Notes: a model not told the origin generated them from the sequence alone. DNA of 64,000 nt from Rosenbergiella australiborealis (GCF_018494035.1 NZ_JABBFO010000007.1:1-64000), one strand, 5' to 3'. Counted from the stretch's first letter, positions 48,518 through 59,305 are shown. A program made the numbers and translations.

Positions 48518-49429
48518 ATGCAAAAGTTTGATACCAAAACCTTTCAAGGACTGATCCTGACGTTACAGGATTACTGGGCGAACCAAGGCTGTACGATTAT
48601 TCAGCCTCTGGATATGGAAGTAGGCGCTGGCACTTCTCATCCGATGACTTGTCTGCGCGCGTTAGGGCCTGAACCTATGGCTTCAGCCTATGTACAGCCT
48701 TCGCGTCGTCCTACTGATGGGCGCTATGGTGAAAACCCTAACCGCCTACAACACTATTATCAATTCCAAGTTGCTATTAAACCGTCGCCGGAAAATATCC
48801 AAGAACTGTATCTAGGTTCATTAAAGGCGCTGGGTTTAGATCCTACTGTTCACGATATTCGTTTCGTTGAAGATAACTGGGAAAACCCTACGCTAGGTGC
48901 TTGGGGCCTAGGCTGGGAAATCTGGCTGAATGGTATGGAAGTTACTCAGTTTACCTATTTTCAACAAGTCGGCGGACTGGAATGTAAACCAGTAACCGGT
49001 GAAATTACTTACGGCTTAGAGCGTTTAGCGATGTATATCCAAGGGGTAGATAGTGTTTATGACCTCGTCTGGAGCGATGGGCCATTAGGAAAAACAACCT
49101 ATGGTGACGTCTTCCACCAGAATGAAGTTGAACAGTCGACCTATAACTTTGAATACGCCGATGTTGATTTCCTGTTCAGCTGCTTCGAGCAGCATGAAAA
49201 AGAGGCGCAACAACTGCTTGCGTTAGAGACTCCATTGCCGTTACCGGCTTACGAACGCATCCTCAAAGCAGCACACTGCTTTAACTTACTTGATGCGCGT
49301 AAGGCTATCTCGGTTACCGAGCGCCAGCGCTATATCCTGCGTATTCGCACGCTGACAAAAGCGGTAGCAGAAGCATATTATGCCTCGCGCGAGGCGTTAG
49401 GTTTCCCAATGTGTAATAAAACGAAATAA
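48518..49429 (+). CDS. glyQ: Glycyl-tRNA synthetase alpha subunit
   Basis: 303 residues, the family length. The catalytic subunit of the heterotetrameric bacterial GlyRS, class II. Motifs [21 protein letters not shown] and the [19 protein letters not shown] region bind ATP and glycine. glyS starts nine bases after its stop. Confidence 0.98.
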   Translation: MQKFDTKTFQGLILTLQDYWANQGCTIIQPLDMEVGAGTSHPMTCLRALGPEPMASAYVQPSRRPTDGRYGENPNRLQHYYQFQVAIKPSPENIQELYLGSLKALGLDPTVHDIRFVEDNWENPTLGAWGLGWEIWLNGMEVTQFTYFQQVGGLECKPVTGEITYGLERLAMYIQGVDSVYDLVWSDGPLGKTTYGDVFHQNEVEQSTYNFEYADVDFLFSCFEQHEKEAQQLLALETPLPLPAYERILKAAHCFNLLDARKAISVTERQRYILRIRTLTKAVAEAYYASREALGFPMCNKTK

Positions 49430-49438
49430 GGGGCAGGG

Positions 49439-51508
49439 ATGAGCGAACATACTTTCTTGGTGGAAATTGGTACCGAAGAATTACCACCAAAAGCCCTGCG
49501 TCAACTGGCTCAGGCATTTGCTGAACAACTGACCCAAGAGATCGACCTGGCTGGATTATCTCATCAAGCGGTTGAGTGGTATGCGACACCGCGCCGCTTA
49601 GCGGTAAAAGTACAACAGTTGAGCGAAAAGCAAGCGGATCGTACCGTTGAAAAACGAGGCCCTGCATTAAGCGCCGCTTACGATAGTGAAGGACAACCGA
49701 CTAAAGCCGCAGAAGGTTGGGCTCGCGGTAATGGCATCACTGTCGAGCAAGCAGATCGTTTAGTGACTGATAAAGGTGAGTGGTTAGTTTATCGTGCACA
49801 AGTGAGTGGTGAATCCGCCGCGATATTGTTGCCGGAAATGGTCGCTAAAGTTCTTGCCAAACTCCCAGTTCCAAAACTTATGCGTTGGGGAGCCAGCAGC
49901 GAGCAGTTTGTACGCCCGGTACACACTGTTACTTTATTGCTCGGTGGCGATGTATTACCTGCGAAAATTTTAGGAATTGAATCAGGTCGAACGATTCGTG
50001 GCCATCGCTTTATGGGCGAAAGTACTTTTGAAATTGCTCACGCCGATGACTATCCTGCTATTTTGGCTGAACGCGGCAAAGTCATGGCTGATTATGATGC
50101 GCGTAAAGCGAAAATCGAAACGGATGCGAAAATAGCCGCGCAACAGGTTGGCGGTATTGCAGATCTTAGCGACAGTTTGCTTGAAGAAGTGACATCGTTA
50201 GTTGAGTGGCCAGTTGTTCTTACTGCACAATTTGAAGAAAAATTCCTATCGGTGCCGAAAGAGGCTTTGGTATATACCATGAAAGGTGACCAAAAATATT
50301 TCCCTGTTTATTCTGAACAGGGCGATCTTTTGTCACATTTTATTTTCGTCACTAATATCGAATCCCGCGATCCGCAGCAGATTATTTCGGGTAACGAAAA
50401 AGTAGTTCGTCCTCGCTTAGCTGATGCTGAGTTCTTTTTTAATGCCGATCGTAAGCAACGCTTAGAAGACCAACTACCGCGTCTAGAAAGTGTATTGTTC
50501 CAAAAGCAATTAGGTACACTTCGTGACAAAACAGATCGTATTCAAGCTCTAGCTGGCTGGGTAGCAGAGCAAATTGGTGCGGATGTCAGTCATGCAACTC
50601 GTGCAGGTCTCTTATCCAAATGTGATTTGATGACCAACATGGTGTGTGAGTTTACTGATACACAGGGCATTATGGGGATGCATTACGCCCGTCACGATGG
50701 TGAAGCGGAAGATGTTGCCGTTGCACTGAATGAACAGTATCAACCTCGGTTTGCCGGAGATGCACTGCCTTCGAGTGATGTTGCGTGTGCGCTTGCCATC
50801 GCTGATAAAATGGACACGTTAGCCGGTATTTTTGGTATTGGACAGCATCCCAAAGGGGACAAAGATCCTTTTGCGTTACGTCGTGCAGCATTAGGTGTGT
50901 TACGTATTATCGTAGAAAAAAATCTGCCGCTCGATCTGCAAAGCCTCACGGAACAAGCGGTAAAATTATACGGTGATAAGCTGACAAACCTTGCGGTCAC
51001 TGAAGACGTCGTCGATTTTATGCTCGGACGCTTTAGAAGCTGGTACCTTGAAGAAGGCCACAGCGTTGATACTATTCAAGCGGTATTGGCTCGCCGTCCA
51101 ACCCGTCCGGCTGATTTCGATGCGCGCATGAAGGCCGTCTCTCACTTTAGAACATTAGCGGATGCAGAAAGCCTTGCGGCGGCCAATAAACGCGTCTCTA
51201 ATATTTTAGCGAAATCCGATGTTGAAGTGGATAGTGCAGTTCAAGCGTCGCTATTGAAAGAAAATGCTGAAATTAAACTCGCGACCTACCTCAGTGCGCT
51301 CAATAGCAAATTAAACCCTTACTTTGAACAAGGTCGTTACCAAGAAGCATTGATTGAGTTAGCGCAACTGCGTGAAGCCGTCGATAACTTCTTTGAACAA
51401 GTCATGGTAAATGCTGACGATCAGGCTATCCGTATTAACCGACTGACGTTATTGGCGAATTTGCGTGAGTTGTTCTTACAAGTCGCCGATATTTCATTGC
51501 TTCAATAA
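49439..51508 (+). CDS. glyS: Glycyl-tRNA synthetase beta subunit
   Basis: 689 residues (E. coli 689). It binds tRNA-Gly and is required for aminoacylation with GlyQ. The N-terminal [18 protein letters not shown], the central HD-like domain (MHYARHDGE near 415) and the C-terminal anticodon-binding helical part are all present. It is the second gene of the glyQS operon and is followed by a terminator. Confidence 0.98.
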   Translation: MSEHTFLVEIGTEELPPKALRQLAQAFAEQLTQEIDLAGLSHQAVEWYATPRRLAVKVQQLSEKQADRTVEKRGPALSAAYDSEGQPTKAAEGWARGNGITVEQADRLVTDKGEWLVYRAQVSGESAAILLPEMVAKVLAKLPVPKLMRWGASSEQFVRPVHTVTLLLGGDVLPAKILGIESGRTIRGHRFMGESTFEIAHADDYPAILAERGKVMADYDARKAKIETDAKIAAQQVGGIADLSDSLLEEVTSLVEWPVVLTAQFEEKFLSVPKEALVYTMKGDQKYFPVYSEQGDLLSHFIFVTNIESRDPQQIISGNEKVVRPRLADAEFFFNADRKQRLEDQLPRLESVLFQKQLGTLRDKTDRIQALAGWVAEQIGADVSHATRAGLLSKCDLMTNMVCEFTDTQGIMGMHYARHDGEAEDVAVALNEQYQPRFAGDALPSSDVACALAIADKMDTLAGIFGIGQHPKGDKDPFALRRAALGVLRIIVEKNLPLDLQSLTEQAVKLYGDKLTNLAVTEDVVDFMLGRFRSWYLEEGHSVDTIQAVLARRPTRPADFDARMKAVSHFRTLADAESLAAANKRVSNILAKSDVEVDSAVQASLLKENAEIKLATYLSALNSKLNPYFEQGRYQEALIELAQLREAVDNFFEQVMVNADDQAIRINRLTLLANLRELFLQVADISLLQ

Positions 51509-51531
51509 CCGTTAAGTATCAGTAAACGAAG

Positions 51532-51557
51532 CCCGGAGAAATTCTTCGGGTTTTTTT
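51532..51557 (+). terminator. glyQS terminator
   Basis: CCCGGAGAA and TTCTTCGGG form the stem (one G-T pair), followed by seven T. Confidence 0.88.
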
Positions 51558-51568
51558 ATTCGGGGGAT

Positions 51569-52357
51569 ATGACAGTGAAAAAAGTTGCGGTTGTCGAATG
51601 GTCACCAAAGGGTGTTCATCATCGTGAAGATTATCTTGCTGAGGAGGTCGCCGTCGCCTTGGTTTACAATGGTATTTCTCACGTTGTCATGATGTGTACT
51701 CCACAGTCATTGGACGCTTTTGCAATAGGTTTTTCCCTTTCCGAGGGGATCATTCAACGTCCGGAGCAGATTTACGGCATAACGGTATCGCCGCATTCCT
51801 TGGGAATTGAGGTACATATTGAGTTATCGAGTCGTTGTTTTATGGAACTGAAACAGCGTCGCCGTGCGCTAGCTGGACGTACCGGTTGTGGACTTTGTGG
51901 AACGGAACAACTCACCATGCTCCCCACACCCACACAATCTCTCCCCTTTACACAGTATTTTTCCCTGTCGTACCTCGAATCGGCCCTTGAGCAAATCAAA
52001 TATCAGCAACCGATCGGTCAACAAACGGCGTGTACCCATGTTGCGGCCTGGGTCAATGAGCAAGGCAAGGTCTGTGCAGGATTTGAAGATATTGGTCGAC
52101 ACGTTGCACTAGACAAATTATTGGGTGCGCGTGCAGGGGCATCATGGGCCATGTCCGGCTGCGTACTGATTTCAAGCCGAGCAAGCTATGAAATCGTGCA
52201 AAAAGCCATCAGTTGTGGCGTAGAGATCGTCTGTGCGGCATCCGCTGCGACCCAGCGTGCTGTTGATTTGGCGGAAGAATATGGGTTGACCCTAGTGGGT
52301 TTTAGCCGAGGGAATCGTGCAGTGGTCTACACACATGCTCAGAGAGTCATCAATTAG
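51569..52357 (+). CDS. fdhD: Sulfurtransferase for formate dehydrogenase, FdhD
   Basis: 262 residues (E. coli 277). It carries sulfur from IscS to the molybdenum cofactor of formate dehydrogenases. The essential cysteine pair is in [13 protein letters not shown], near residue 110. The C-terminal half has [15 protein letters not shown] and [10 protein letters not shown]. The start has GGGGGAT. No formate dehydrogenase genes are in the window. sodA follows. Confidence 0.94.
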   Translation: MTVKKVAVVEWSPKGVHHREDYLAEEVAVALVYNGISHVVMMCTPQSLDAFAIGFSLSEGIIQRPEQIYGITVSPHSLGIEVHIELSSRCFMELKQRRRALAGRTGCGLCGTEQLTMLPTPTQSLPFTQYFSLSYLESALEQIKYQQPIGQQTACTHVAAWVNEQGKVCAGFEDIGRHVALDKLLGARAGASWAMSGCVLISSRASYEIVQKAISCGVEIVCAASAATQRAVDLAEEYGLTLVGFSRGNRAVVYTHAQRVIN

Positions 52358-52532
52358 TATCAGTCTTATGGATAGGCGACATCACGAGAAGCATGATTTG
52401 TGAAGCGTCGGTGCAGCGATCTGCGGTGAAATGATGTTATTGTCGTCTATTGTTAGTTAATGATAGTTCTTCATTTAATATCCCTAAAATAAGTAGGATA
52501 TTGATTCCCCTTTTCCCGATCAATTATTTAAC

Positions 52533-52538
52533 TATAAT
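52533..52538 (+). promoter_or_regulatory. Probable sodA -10 box
   Basis: A perfect TATAAT lies 67 bases before the sodA start. No good -35 sits at 16-18 bp, which would suit activator-dependent transcription as with SoxS on E. coli sodA. Confidence 0.45.
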
Positions 52539-52605
52539 GAACACACCATCTAAACAGTTTCTATTTTGACGCTGTATGATAATCACTTAATTGGAGAGGT
52601 TGAAC

Positions 52606-53223
52606 ATGAGTTATTCACTGCCATCCCTGCCGTATGCGTATGATGCTTTAGAGCCCCATTTCGACAAAGAAACGATGGAAATTCATCATACTAAACATCA
52701 CCAAACTTATGTGAACAATGCTAATGCGGCCCTAGAGGGTACTGAATTCGCACAATTACCTGTTGAAGAGCTGATCACAAAACTGGATCAAGTTCCTGCA
52801 GAGAAAAAAGTCGTCTTACGTAATAACGCAGGTGGCCATGCCAACCATAGTTTTTTCTGGAAAGGCTTAAAAACCGGTACAACGTTACAAGGTGAATTGA
52901 AAGCCGCTATCGAAAAAGATTTCGGTAGTGTAGAAAAGTTCCAAGAAGAATTTGAAAAAGCAGCAGCGACCCGTTTTGGTTCCGGCTGGGCATGGCTGGT
53001 TAAGAAGGGCGACAAACTTGCTGTTGTCTCTACCGCCAACCAAGATAGCCCACTAATGGGTGAAGCCGTTTCGGGTACTTCTGGCTACCCTATTGTTGGC
53101 TTAGATGTCTGGGAACACGCTTATTATCTGAAGTATCAAAATAAGCGTCCTGATTATATTAAAGCATTTTGGAATGTCGTGAACTGGGACGAAGCGGCAG
53201 CCCGTTTTGCTAACGCAAAGTAA
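52606..53223 (+). CDS. sodA: Manganese superoxide dismutase
   Basis: 205 residues from the ATG at 52606 with GGAGAGG upstream; an ATG at 52591 is not conserved. It converts superoxide to hydrogen peroxide and oxygen. His27 is in [13 protein letters not shown], His82 in [10 protein letters not shown], and the C-terminal ligands in [16 protein letters not shown]. The mntP and sodA genes in one window both concern manganese but are 32 kb apart. Confidence 0.97.
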   Translation: MSYSLPSLPYAYDALEPHFDKETMEIHHTKHHQTYVNNANAALEGTEFAQLPVEELITKLDQVPAEKKVVLRNNAGGHANHSFFWKGLKTGTTLQGELKAAIEKDFGSVEKFQEEFEKAAATRFGSGWAWLVKKGDKLAVVSTANQDSPLMGEAVSGTSGYPIVGLDVWEHAYYLKYQNKRPDYIKAFWNVVNWDEAAARFANAK

Positions 53224-53238
53224 GACTGCGCTGATCTT

Positions 53239-53277
53239 AACCCCATGCAGAGTATCGCTTTGCATGGGGATTTTTTT
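53239..53277 (+). terminator. sodA terminator
   Basis: CCCCATGCA and TGCATGGGG form a 9-bp stem, followed by A and seven T. Confidence 0.92.
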
Positions 53278-53370
53278 ATTTTTTGTATTTATCGCATTTT
53301 ATTTAGTATAAGTTTATTCGTTTAGACATAAAATCGAATTAATACTCATCATTTAGCCTTAGAGAGACTT

Positions 53371-54306
53371 ATGTCTACTTCGATCTCTTCAAATAAGCCC
53401 CTTACGCACAAACAGTTATTAATTGATTTACTGCTACGTAAATATAAGCCTCATCGAGCTTGGAAACGTGGTCGTTTTTATAATAAATTTATTTTTCGTA
53501 GTATATGCTCGCCCTTAGTCAGCTATCGTTATTTTTCTCAGCTGATTGAGTTGAATAAATTCCCACAAATTCTTGAAACTCACGGTATTTTACCTGCAAA
53601 ACCCCATAGACCCTATTTGATGGGAGGACTGAGTCCGTCGCAGAGAGCAGAAAAAATCATTTCCCATTACCAACGTATTGATAGCTTTGGTGAGGGGGAA
53701 CTGAAAGCCTTTTTAACTGGGCAACGTAAAGATACGCCACTGCTTAGCTGGCTTGGTAAAAATGACGAGCCGATTGAAATTTATTGTGTCCCCGCCATTT
53801 TTGACCGCGAAGGCGAACTGACCTTACTTTTCCGTTTTCGTCACGAAGATATTACCAGTTTAAGTTTTTCGTTAGCTGATTATCAGCATAAGCCCAGTGT
53901 CATTATCGCTGGTTTGCAGGGCCCGGGTCGTCATTTGGATCAGCACATTATCCGTGATGCAACAAAAGCCTGTGATGGCATCTTTCCTAAGCGATTATTA
54001 ATCGAAGTCATCATGCTAATCGCCCGTGCCTATCAGCTTACGCAAATCTGTGCGGTAGGAGATGAGTCGCATATCTTTGTGAAAGAGTTACGTTATCGTA
54101 TGAGCAAACGTGATTCGATGCTGGCGCGTTATAATGAGTTTTGGTTAACGTTGGGGGGGGAAGAGCAGACAAATAAGCTATTCTTATTACCGCTGACACA
54201 GCCAAGAAAAAATATTGAAGATATTGCCAGTAAAAAGCGTGCGGAATATCGCCGACGTTATCAGCTTCTCGATGATTTAGCGCAGCAAATAGAACAAAAG
54301 AAGTAG
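53371..54306 (+). CDS. VirK/YbjX-family protein (DUF535)
   Basis: 311 residues matching the VirK/YbjX family along its length: an N-terminal basic segment, YRYFSQLIELNKFPQIL, the central LGKNDEPIEIYCVPAIFDREGELTL, and LQGPGRHLDQHIIRDATKAC. Relatives affect antimicrobial-peptide resistance and virulence in Salmonella and Shigella, with no known chemistry. It has its own upstream spacer and a strong hairpin downstream. It could be ybjX or a paralogue. Confidence 0.82.
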   Translation: MSTSISSNKPLTHKQLLIDLLLRKYKPHRAWKRGRFYNKFIFRSICSPLVSYRYFSQLIELNKFPQILETHGILPAKPHRPYLMGGLSPSQRAEKIISHYQRIDSFGEGELKAFLTGQRKDTPLLSWLGKNDEPIEIYCVPAIFDREGELTLLFRFRHEDITSLSFSLADYQHKPSVIIAGLQGPGRHLDQHIIRDATKACDGIFPKRLLIEVIMLIARAYQLTQICAVGDESHIFVKELRYRMSKRDSMLARYNEFWLTLGGEEQTNKLFLLPLTQPRKNIEDIASKKRAEYRRRYQLLDDLAQQIEQKK

Positions 54307-54318
54307 CGGTGTAAATAT

Positions 54319-54346
54319 GAGGAGAAGTCACTACGGACTTCTCCTC
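54319..54346. terminator. Hairpin between VirK-like gene and yibL
   Basis: GAGGAGAAGTC and GACTTCTCCTC form a perfect 11-bp stem with a 6-base loop between convergent genes; no T-tract on either strand. Confidence 0.5.
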
Positions 54347-54358
54347 TCGCATCAGTGA

Positions 54359-54721
54359 TTAAAATTGCTCACGAGCAAACCCAGTAACTGCTTCTAAACC
54401 CATTTCTCGGCCTAATGCAGTCATCGGATGTACCACAACAATGCCACGGACGCGTTTTTTTAGCGCACCCATATCGGCTTGTTCTTTCTTAGTAATCGCA
54501 CGATGAAAACCCAGTTTCTGGAGCTGCTGAGCTTCTTTACTCAAACTTGCAGTATGGGCTTCGCGTAAACGGAGAAGTTCTTCTTCAATCGTGATTTTTT
54601 CTTTCATTAACTCGCCAAGTTTCTCAACATTCCCACTTTCTAAGAGGGGCTGAGATTTGTGGTTAATGCTGTCGAGTTGGTCGCTGAGACGTTTAATTTC
54701 AGCCTTGATGGGGTCTTTCAT
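54359..54721 (-). CDS. yibL: Ribosome-associated protein YibL
   Basis: 120 residues from the ATG at 54721, the E. coli length. The N-terminal half is a coiled coil ([16 protein letters not shown]). The C-terminal block [20 protein letters not shown] and [18 protein letters not shown] is the family signature. YibL associates with ribosomes; its role is not settled. It lies downstream of yiaF on the same strand. Confidence 0.93.
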   Translation of the reverse strand: MKDPIKAEIKRLSDQLDSINHKSQPLLESGNVEKLGELMKEKITIEEELLRLREAHTASLSKEAQQLQKLGFHRAITKKEQADMGALKKRVRGIVVVHPMTALGREMGLEAVTGFAREQF

Positions 54722-54776
54722 ATAATGGGCTCCTTTCTGCGTTGAGATAGGATACACGAAAAAAGGGATTAGAGCA

Positions 54777-54804
54777 GCGTAGGTGGAGTAGAATCCACCT
54801 ACGC
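54777..54804. terminator. Hairpin between yiaF and yibL
   Basis: GCGTAGGTGGA and TCCACCTACGC form a perfect 11-bp stem. On the minus strand T residues come only about ten bases later, so termination is uncertain. Confidence 0.45.
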
Positions 54805-54815
54805 CGATGAAAGTG

Positions 54816-55523
54816 TTATTGCTGAAGTAATGCTTTCGCTTGCGTTAACGCATTAACGTGACTGCTAATATTACCCACTAAGGTGTTGTATTGATTAACT
54901 TGATCCTGAGTTGGGAATTGTACTGCGTTGTTATTAAAGCTAAGACGAGAGTCTTGCGCTTGTAAAAAGTCAGCCGTATCCAGTACCGCCTGTGTCAGCG
55001 CTTGTAACTCTGGTAAAATCGGTTGCAGATTATCGGCAGGGATAGTAACCGTCTTTTTATAGGCTTCGTTATAGACCTTCTGTAAATCTTCAGGAAGTTT
55101 TAGAGAGGTTTTACTGCTATCAGCCAAATTACGTGCGTTTTGGACTTGTTGGGAAACGACGTTGAGTGCTCCACCAGCCTGACGCAATGCATCGCGTTGT
55201 GATAAGTAATCTTGTGGGGTATGGATGGCAGAAAGCTGATCCGTGACCGGACGAATACCATCGTTCAACGCTCGGGTGAGTTGCTGTGAGAAGCCATAGA
55301 GAATTGCGTAATCACCAACGTAATTACCAAACGATTTCTTTTGATTTTCACTCAGCGCAGGTAATTGTGTGCCACTACGCATGACCGTATTTTGTAAAAA
55401 ATCACCAAATGCTTTACGTTGATCCGCATCTTTGTCGCCACAGGCAGTGAGTTGGCATATCACCATTAGTAACGCCATCAACCCAACTACTTTTTTCATC
55501 ATTTGTGAAAGTCCTGATGCCAT
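54816..55523 (-). CDS. yiaF: DUF3053 lipoprotein YiaF
   Basis: 235 residues. A signal peptide ends in the lipobox LTAC near residue 28, so the mature protein is a lipoprotein. The sequence matches YiaF/DUF3053, with [20 protein letters not shown] and [13 protein letters not shown] segments. The function is unknown. Met8 or Met9 are alternative starts. Confidence 0.88.
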   Translation of the reverse strand: MASGLSQMMKKVVGLMALLMVICQLTACGDKDADQRKAFGDFLQNTVMRSGTQLPALSENQKKSFGNYVGDYAILYGFSQQLTRALNDGIRPVTDQLSAIHTPQDYLSQRDALRQAGGALNVVSQQVQNARNLADSSKTSLKLPEDLQKVYNEAYKKTVTIPADNLQPILPELQALTQAVLDTADFLQAQDSRLSFNNNAVQFPTQDQVNQYNTLVGNISSHVNALTQAKALLQQ

Positions 55524-56017
55524 TGATTACAACTCCTGTATAAAATCGGTTTGCAGCCTATGAGAAATCTCAAGTGCATAACGAGTAGAATAGAGCAAAC
55601 AGCGGTCAACGCCAACGGGGCAATGTGAAAATTACGTGAAAAATATCCAAGGTGGTGTTAAGACGTGAGTCGTGATTATCTCGATAAACCATATGGATAA
55701 GTTAGAAAAATCACTGTGTTTTTTTAATGCACTGATTTTTTGAATTTTTAATTATTATTTCTTCTTTTATCATCATCTTATTTTCTTTTTAAAGGGGAAA
55801 TTAGTGTGACTTTCTTGAGTACTTAGTTGTACTCGTGAAGGATTATGGTATTGGCAGTCCATAGCAAGGTTCCTACGCTTGAGAAGTCCATGATCATCAT
55901 AACGCCTCCATCATAAAAATAAATCACCAATATCTGCTCTGTTTTTAGGCATTCGCACTCGTGTAACTGAAAAAGCGGTTGACGGTAAGTACTGAGCACA
56001 GTAATATTCCGCTCCAT
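55524..56017. other. Gene-free A/T-rich spacer
   Basis: About 490 bases upstream of yiaF and before tRNA-Pro. I see no credible gene, RNA or repeat. Reading frames that cross it, including one running through the tRNA, have no family resemblance. Confidence 0.6.
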
Positions 56018-56094
56018 CGGCGAGTAGCGCAGCTTGGTAGCGCAACTGGTTTGGGACCAGTGGGTCGGAGGTTCGAATCCTCTCTCGCCGACCA
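56018..56094 (+). tRNA. proM: tRNA-Pro (anticodon UGG)
   Basis: A 77-nt cloverleaf with acceptor CGGCGAG/CTCGCCG, anticodon stem ACTGG/CCAGT, anticodon TGG at 34-36 of the tRNA, T-loop GTTCGAATC and encoded CCA. As far as I recall it is identical to E. coli proM. It sits beside dppA, where E. coli has proK (CGG). Confidence 0.96.
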
Positions 56095-56103
56095 AATTTA
56101 AGA

Positions 56104-56133
56104 AACCTGAACATTATGTTCAGGTTTTTTTTT
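56104..56133 (+). terminator. tRNA-Pro terminator
   Basis: AACCTGAACA and TGTTCAGGTT form a 10-bp stem around TTA, followed by a T-tract. Confidence 0.92.
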
Positions 56134-56553
56134 GCGTTAAATTAGGTCTAAGGCCTCTCTCTCCACTCTTCGCCAACATCGCCCCTTTCTTTATCCCCAG
56201 GTCTAAGGGCATCTCTTCAGTCAATCACGATAGAATTTTTTTATATTACTTATTCACTCTATTTTGCGAATAAAGTAGTGAGTATGACTATAAATGTAAT
56301 TTATATCCTTACAAATATCTATTTTATGGCGGGTTAATTAGTGGATAAGGGCTATTTAAATAATGTTACTTGTACAGACATTTATTGAAGATTAATTGAC
56401 ATTCACCCTGGTCTTTGACCACATTGGGGGGCCCGCGCTAGCACTGGTTTTGAGAGCCGGTGACGACTGCGGCAATAATTTAAAAATATAAAAATACCGA
56501 CCAGATATTTCTGCGACGTTATGCACACAACATTTTAGCTTTATGGAGTCACT
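56134..56553 (+). promoter_or_regulatory. Long dppA upstream region and structured leader
   Basis: No gene is visible in this 420-base region. TTGACA at 56396-56401 is a perfect -35, though the -10 is weak. It is followed by a G-run (56425-56431) and a hairpin CACTGG/CCGGTG at 56442-56462. The last 30 bases hold a GcvB-type sRNA target. Confidence 0.45.
56526..56533 (+). promoter_or_regulatory. GcvB sRNA target site in the dppA leader
   Basis: CACAACAT is the C/A-rich complement of the GcvB R1 seed. It lies 12 bases before the GGAG ribosome site of dppA, a known GcvB-repressed gene in E. coli and Salmonella. Confidence 0.6.
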
Positions 56554-58167
56554 ATGATAAATCCACGGTCTCCCTTCCGTCGTGTCACCACCCTTGCTTT
56601 AGTCACCGCTGCATTAGCATTTAGCGGTACGATTAATGCGAAAACGTTGGTGTATTGCTCTGAAGCCTCACCAGAAGGATTCAACCCACAATTATTTACC
56701 TCTGGCACCACCTATGATGCCAGCTCAGTACCTATCTATAACCGTTTAGTCGAATTTAAAGTGGGTACTACAGAACTACAACCTGGACTTGCTGAGAGCT
56801 GGGAGGTCAGCCCAGACGGGAAAGTGTACACTTTCCATTTACGTAAAGGCGTAAAATGGCAAACAACTAAAGACTTCACCCCTACCCGCACCTTAACGGC
56901 GGATGATGTTGTGTTTTCATTTGAGCGTCAACTCGATAAGAACAATGCTTATCACAATGTGTCCGGAGGAAGTTACGAGTACTTCGAGGGCATGGATATG
57001 CCTAACTTAATTCAGAAAATAGAAAAGGTGGATGACCTTACGGTAAAAATAACGTTATCTCATCCTGAAGCTCCCTTTTTAGCTGATTTAGGGATGGATT
57101 TTGCTTCTATTCTTTCTAAAGAGTATGCGGATGCCATGCTCAAAGCGGGTACACCACAAAAGGTTGACCTCAATCCAGTCGGGACTGGTCCATTCATATT
57201 ACAGCAATATCAGAAAGATTCGCGCATTCTGTATAAAGCGAACCCTGACTACTGGGGCACCCATCCTAAAATTGACCGCTTAGTCTTTTCGATTACGCCT
57301 GATGCATCGGTGAGATACGCGAAATTACAGAAAGGTGAATGCCAAGTTATGGCATTTCCTAATCCGGCTGATTTAGCCAGTATGAAACAAAATAAAGCCA
57401 TTACGTTATTACAGCAGCCGGGACTGAATGTTGGCTACTTGTCTTTTAATACAGAGAAAAAACCTTTAGATAACGTACAAGTCCGTCAAGCCTTGACTTA
57501 CGCAGTGAATAAAGAAGCGATAATTCAGGCGGTGTACCAAGGTGCAGGTCAGGCAGCAAAAAACCTAATTCCACCAACGATGTGGAGTTACAACAATGCG
57601 ATAAAAGATTACAGCTATGATCCTGAAAAAGCCAAAGCCTTGTTAAAAGCGGCAGGAATGGGGCAGGGGTTCACTATCGATTTATGGGCCATGCCGGTAC
57701 AACGTCCTTATAACCCTAATGCAAGACGTATGGCTGAAATGATTCAGGCTGATTGGGCGAAAGTGGGAGTCAAAGCAAACATTGTTACCTACGAATGGGG
57801 TGAATATCTTAAACGTGCGAAAGCCGGGGAACACCAGACTGTGATGATGGGATGGACAGGGGATAACGGTGATCCTGATAATTTCTTTGCGACGCTATTT
57901 AGCTGTGCGGCAGCGAAAGATGGGTCAAACTATTCTCGCTGGTGTTACAAACCGTTTGAAGATCAAATACAGCCGGCTCGTGCAGAAAGCGATCATCAAA
58001 AACGGATTGCTTACTATCAGCAGGCTCAGGTGATTATGCATGATCAAGCTCCAGCGTTAATCATTGCCCACTCGACGGTTTATGAGCCGATAAGTAACAA
58101 GGTTATTGGTTATCGTATCGATCCATTGGGTAAACATCACTTCGAGGATGTTGACCTTAAAGAGTAA
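56554..58167 (+). CDS. dppA: Dipeptide-binding protein DppA
   Basis: 537 residues: signal peptide (about 1-29, cleaved after INA) and a mature family-5 solute-binding protein starting KTLVYCSEASPEGFNPQ, as in E. coli DppA. It binds dipeptides, and heme in some species, in the periplasm and also serves in taxis toward peptides. First gene of dppABCDF, followed by a hairpin that should raise its level over the membrane subunits. Confidence 0.97.
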   Translation: MINPRSPFRRVTTLALVTAALAFSGTINAKTLVYCSEASPEGFNPQLFTSGTTYDASSVPIYNRLVEFKVGTTELQPGLAESWEVSPDGKVYTFHLRKGVKWQTTKDFTPTRTLTADDVVFSFERQLDKNNAYHNVSGGSYEYFEGMDMPNLIQKIEKVDDLTVKITLSHPEAPFLADLGMDFASILSKEYADAMLKAGTPQKVDLNPVGTGPFILQQYQKDSRILYKANPDYWGTHPKIDRLVFSITPDASVRYAKLQKGECQVMAFPNPADLASMKQNKAITLLQQPGLNVGYLSFNTEKKPLDNVQVRQALTYAVNKEAIIQAVYQGAGQAAKNLIPPTMWSYNNAIKDYSYDPEKAKALLKAAGMGQGFTIDLWAMPVQRPYNPNARRMAEMIQADWAKVGVKANIVTYEWGEYLKRAKAGEHQTVMMGWTGDNGDPDNFFATLFSCAAAKDGSNYSRWCYKPFEDQIQPARAESDHQKRIAYYQQAQVIMHDQAPALIIAHSTVYEPISNKVIGYRIDPLGKHHFEDVDLKE

Positions 58168-58174
58168 CCGTTTT

Positions 58175-58206
58175 TGCGCCTAGCGATGATGCTAGGCGCA
58201 TTTTCC
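58175..58206 (+). terminator. Hairpin between dppA and dppB
   Basis: TGCGCCTAGC and GCTAGGCGCA form a perfect 10-bp stem with a GATGAT loop, followed by TTTTCC. It is probably a partial terminator or RNA stabiliser, as often found after binding-protein genes. Confidence 0.75.
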
Positions 58207-58276
58207 TGACGGTAATTCACCGTTCAGTATGATGAGCAATAACCCAGCGAGACGACTGGGATATAAGAGATCGACT

Positions 58277-59296
58277 ATGCTACAATTTTTTATACGACGG
58301 TTGGGATTAGTCATCCCTACTTTTATCGGTATTACCCTTCTGACTTTTGCTTTTGTTCATCTTATTCCAGGTGATCCAATTATGATCATGGCGGGAGAAC
58401 GCGGCATTTCTCCTGAACGTCATGCACTCCTCATGCATCAATTCGGACTAGACCAACCCATCTGGGAGCAGTATTTCACCTACATAAAAGGGGTGTTACA
58501 CGGCGATCTAGGGATGTCATTGAGTAGCCATACCCCAGTGTGGAATGAGTTTGTACCACGATTCCAAGCTACCTTAGAACTGGGTATTTTCGCCATGCTT
58601 TTTGCGGTGATAGTCGGTATTCCTGTCGGCGTTATGGCAGCAGTAAAACGTGGCTCCATCTTTGACCATACGGCGGTTAGTTTCTCGTTAGCAGGCTATT
58701 CGATGCCCATTTTTTGGTGGGGGATCATGCTTATTATGCTGGTATCGGTAAAACTTAATCTGCTGCCCGTGTCTGGGCGTATTAGCGATGTTGTCTTTCT
58801 TGATGATAGTAAACCCTTAACGGGCTTTATGCTTATCGATACCTTTCTATGGGGAAGTCCTGGAGATTTTAAAGACGCTGTACAGCATATGATTTTACCA
58901 GCTGTTGTACTGGGGACTATTCCTCTTGCGGTTATTGTGAGAATGACGCGAAGCGCAATGCTAGAAGTGCTCGGTGAAGATTATATCCGTACTGCGAGAG
59001 CAAAGGGCTTAACACCCACTCGGGTTATTATTGTCCATGCCCTTCGTAATGCAATGCTACCCGTTGTAACGGTTATTGGATTGCAAGTGGGCTCGCTACT
59101 CGCTGGTGCCATTCTTACGGAAACAATATTTTCGTGGCCTGGACTCGGGAGATGGTTAATTGAGGGCTTGCAACGTCGGGATTATCCTGTAGTGCAAGGG
59201 GGAGTTTTATTAGTGGCTTTCCTAATTATTGCCGTGAATTTTATCGTTGATATGTTGTATGGCATCGTCAATCCGCGCATTAGACATAAAAAATAG
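58277..59296 (+). CDS. dppB: Dipeptide ABC transporter permease DppB
   Basis: 339 residues from the ATG at 58277, the E. coli length; an in-frame ATG at 58229 lacks a ribosome site. Six helices and the EAA-type loop EDYIRTARAKGLTPTRVIIVHALRNA, which contacts the ATPase subunits. Confidence 0.97.
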   Translation: MLQFFIRRLGLVIPTFIGITLLTFAFVHLIPGDPIMIMAGERGISPERHALLMHQFGLDQPIWEQYFTYIKGVLHGDLGMSLSSHTPVWNEFVPRFQATLELGIFAMLFAVIVGIPVGVMAAVKRGSIFDHTAVSFSLAGYSMPIFWWGIMLIMLVSVKLNLLPVSGRISDVVFLDDSKPLTGFMLIDTFLWGSPGDFKDAVQHMILPAVVLGTIPLAVIVRMTRSAMLEVLGEDYIRTARAKGLTPTRVIIVHALRNAMLPVVTVIGLQVGSLLAGAILTETIFSWPGLGRWLIEGLQRRDYPVVQGGVLLVAFLIIAVNFIVDMLYGIVNPRIRHKK

Positions 59297-59305
59297 GGGG
59301 TTGCC

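Noticed and set aside
55823..56114. Reading frames of 67-90 residues across tRNA-Pro
   Set aside because: They run through the tRNA on the opposite strand and have no domain features; this is the usual artefact of tRNA reverse complements.
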